From an uncultured Bacilli bacterium (GTDB lineage: Bacteria > Bacillota_I > Bacilli_A > RF39 > UBA660): a DNA stretch of 13,675 nt. A program made the translations under genes and the position numbers. The notes below the pieces were generated by a model. That model searched no databases. It saw only the letters and a list, made by a program, of their open reading frames with translations, and was not told the DNA's origin. The DNA lies in NCBI GenBank assembly GCA_947594675.1, contig CANQEF010000016.1, positions 1 through 13,675 on the forward strand. The letters run 5' to 3'. Positions 13,326 to 13,675 of this stretch are shown piece by piece (position 1 is the stretch's first letter; each line of letters starts with the position of its first letter).

Positions 13326-13675
13326 ATGAATTTTAATCAAGGTAATAATGGAATGTTTAGACCAAATCCGCCAAGTCAACCTAGAGTAATTTACTGTTTT
13401 GGACCTACTGGTCCTACAGGACCTGCTGGTGGTGGAAGTGGATCAACTGGACCTACTGGAGCAACTGGACCAACTGGAGCAACTGGACCTACTGGTCCTG
13501 TTGGAGATACTCCTATTTTAGCAATTGGAACTGTTGAAACTGGTGATCCTGGAACAGCAGCAAGTGCAACAATTACTGGAACAGCACCTAATTTTACTTT
13601 AAATCTAGTAATACCTGCTGGACCTACTGGACCTACCGGTTCTGTTGGTGGCATTGGTGCTACTGGTCCTACAGG
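13326..13675 (+). CDS. Collagen-like repeat protein (BclA-type), 5' part only
   Basis: The frame opens at ATG 13326, 6 nt after AAAGGAG, and runs off the right edge (116 complete codons seen). A short Asn/Pro-rich leader with one Cys (residues 1-25) is followed by Gly-X-Y triplets dominated by GPT and GAT from residue 26, interrupted by GGGSGS. Next comes a non-collagen spacer (about 61-98: [19 protein letters not shown] to LNLVIPAG), then more GPT triplets. This alternation of GXY blocks and a VIPxG spacer is common in spore-surface collagen-like proteins of Bacillota. Such proteins form glycosylated filaments on the exosporium; that location is inferred, not shown. It is the only plus-strand gene, divergent from the LysM operon, whose 5' end lies 111 bp away. 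Confidence 0.9.
   Translation, partial: MNFNQGNNGMFRPNPPSQPRVIYCFGPTGPTGPAGGGSGSTGPTGATGPTGATGPTGPVGDTPILAIGTVETGDPGTAASATITGTAPNFTLNLVIPAGPTGPTGSVGGIGATGPT

Noticed and set aside
13420..13500. Short repeats near the right end as a CRISPR array or satellite
   Set aside because: The repeats are 9-18 bp, in frame, and encode Gly-Pro-Thr/Gly-Ala-Thr triplets.
13391..13654. Pro/Gly/Val-rich ORF on the minus strand
   Set aside because: It is the antisense shadow of the collagen GXY repeats on the plus strand, which have the ribosome site and a complete leader.

Overview
The window is AT-rich bacterial DNA using the standard code (TGG for Trp, TGA used as a stop). Clear AGGAGG-type ribosome sites, rho-independent terminators, an HrcA/CIRCE-type operator, LysM and SpoIID-like cell-wall proteins and a BclA-like collagen-repeat protein point to a low-GC, probably spore-forming Bacillota, perhaps a gut Erysipelotrichia or Clostridia relative. 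The genus cannot be read from the sequence. Almost all genes lie on the minus strand, so gene order is described right to left.

Host block, left (1-6343). The left edge carries a strong promoter for a gene just outside the window; its spacer contains a run of ten G. Then come a membrane-anchored protein of unknown function, htpG (Hsp90) under a CIRCE-overlapped promoter, and a two-gene unit made of a rhodanese lipoprotein and an unknown 337-aa protein. Upstream of these lies a tightly overlapping cell-wall operon: a LysM protein, a small beta-rich protein and a SpoIID-like protein with three peptidoglycan-binding domains.

Inserted element (about 7169-13190, about 6.0 kb). The LysM gene is split. 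Codons 1-8 and its ribosome site lie at 13191-13224; the rest, with five LysM repeats, lies at 6344-7168. Joining the halves at a shared CAGG restores an uninterrupted 282-codon frame. Between them sits an element carrying a large serine recombinase, a small ORF translationally coupled to it, an ASCH-domain protein, an HExxH metallopeptidase-like protein, a Fic protein with a VbhA-like N-terminus, and a UPF0158 protein. The opposite junction, the predicted attP of the excised circle, forms a near-perfect palindrome centred on the GG of CAGG. This resembles the sigK skin element and other sporulation-gene intervening elements, but the target is a LysM gene heading a wall or spore operon. While integrated, the element also separates the operon from its upstream region.

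Right end (13215-13675). The LysM 5' end is divergent from a collagen-like gene that runs off the window. Candidate sporulation-type promoter elements for both are weak and listed with low confidence.
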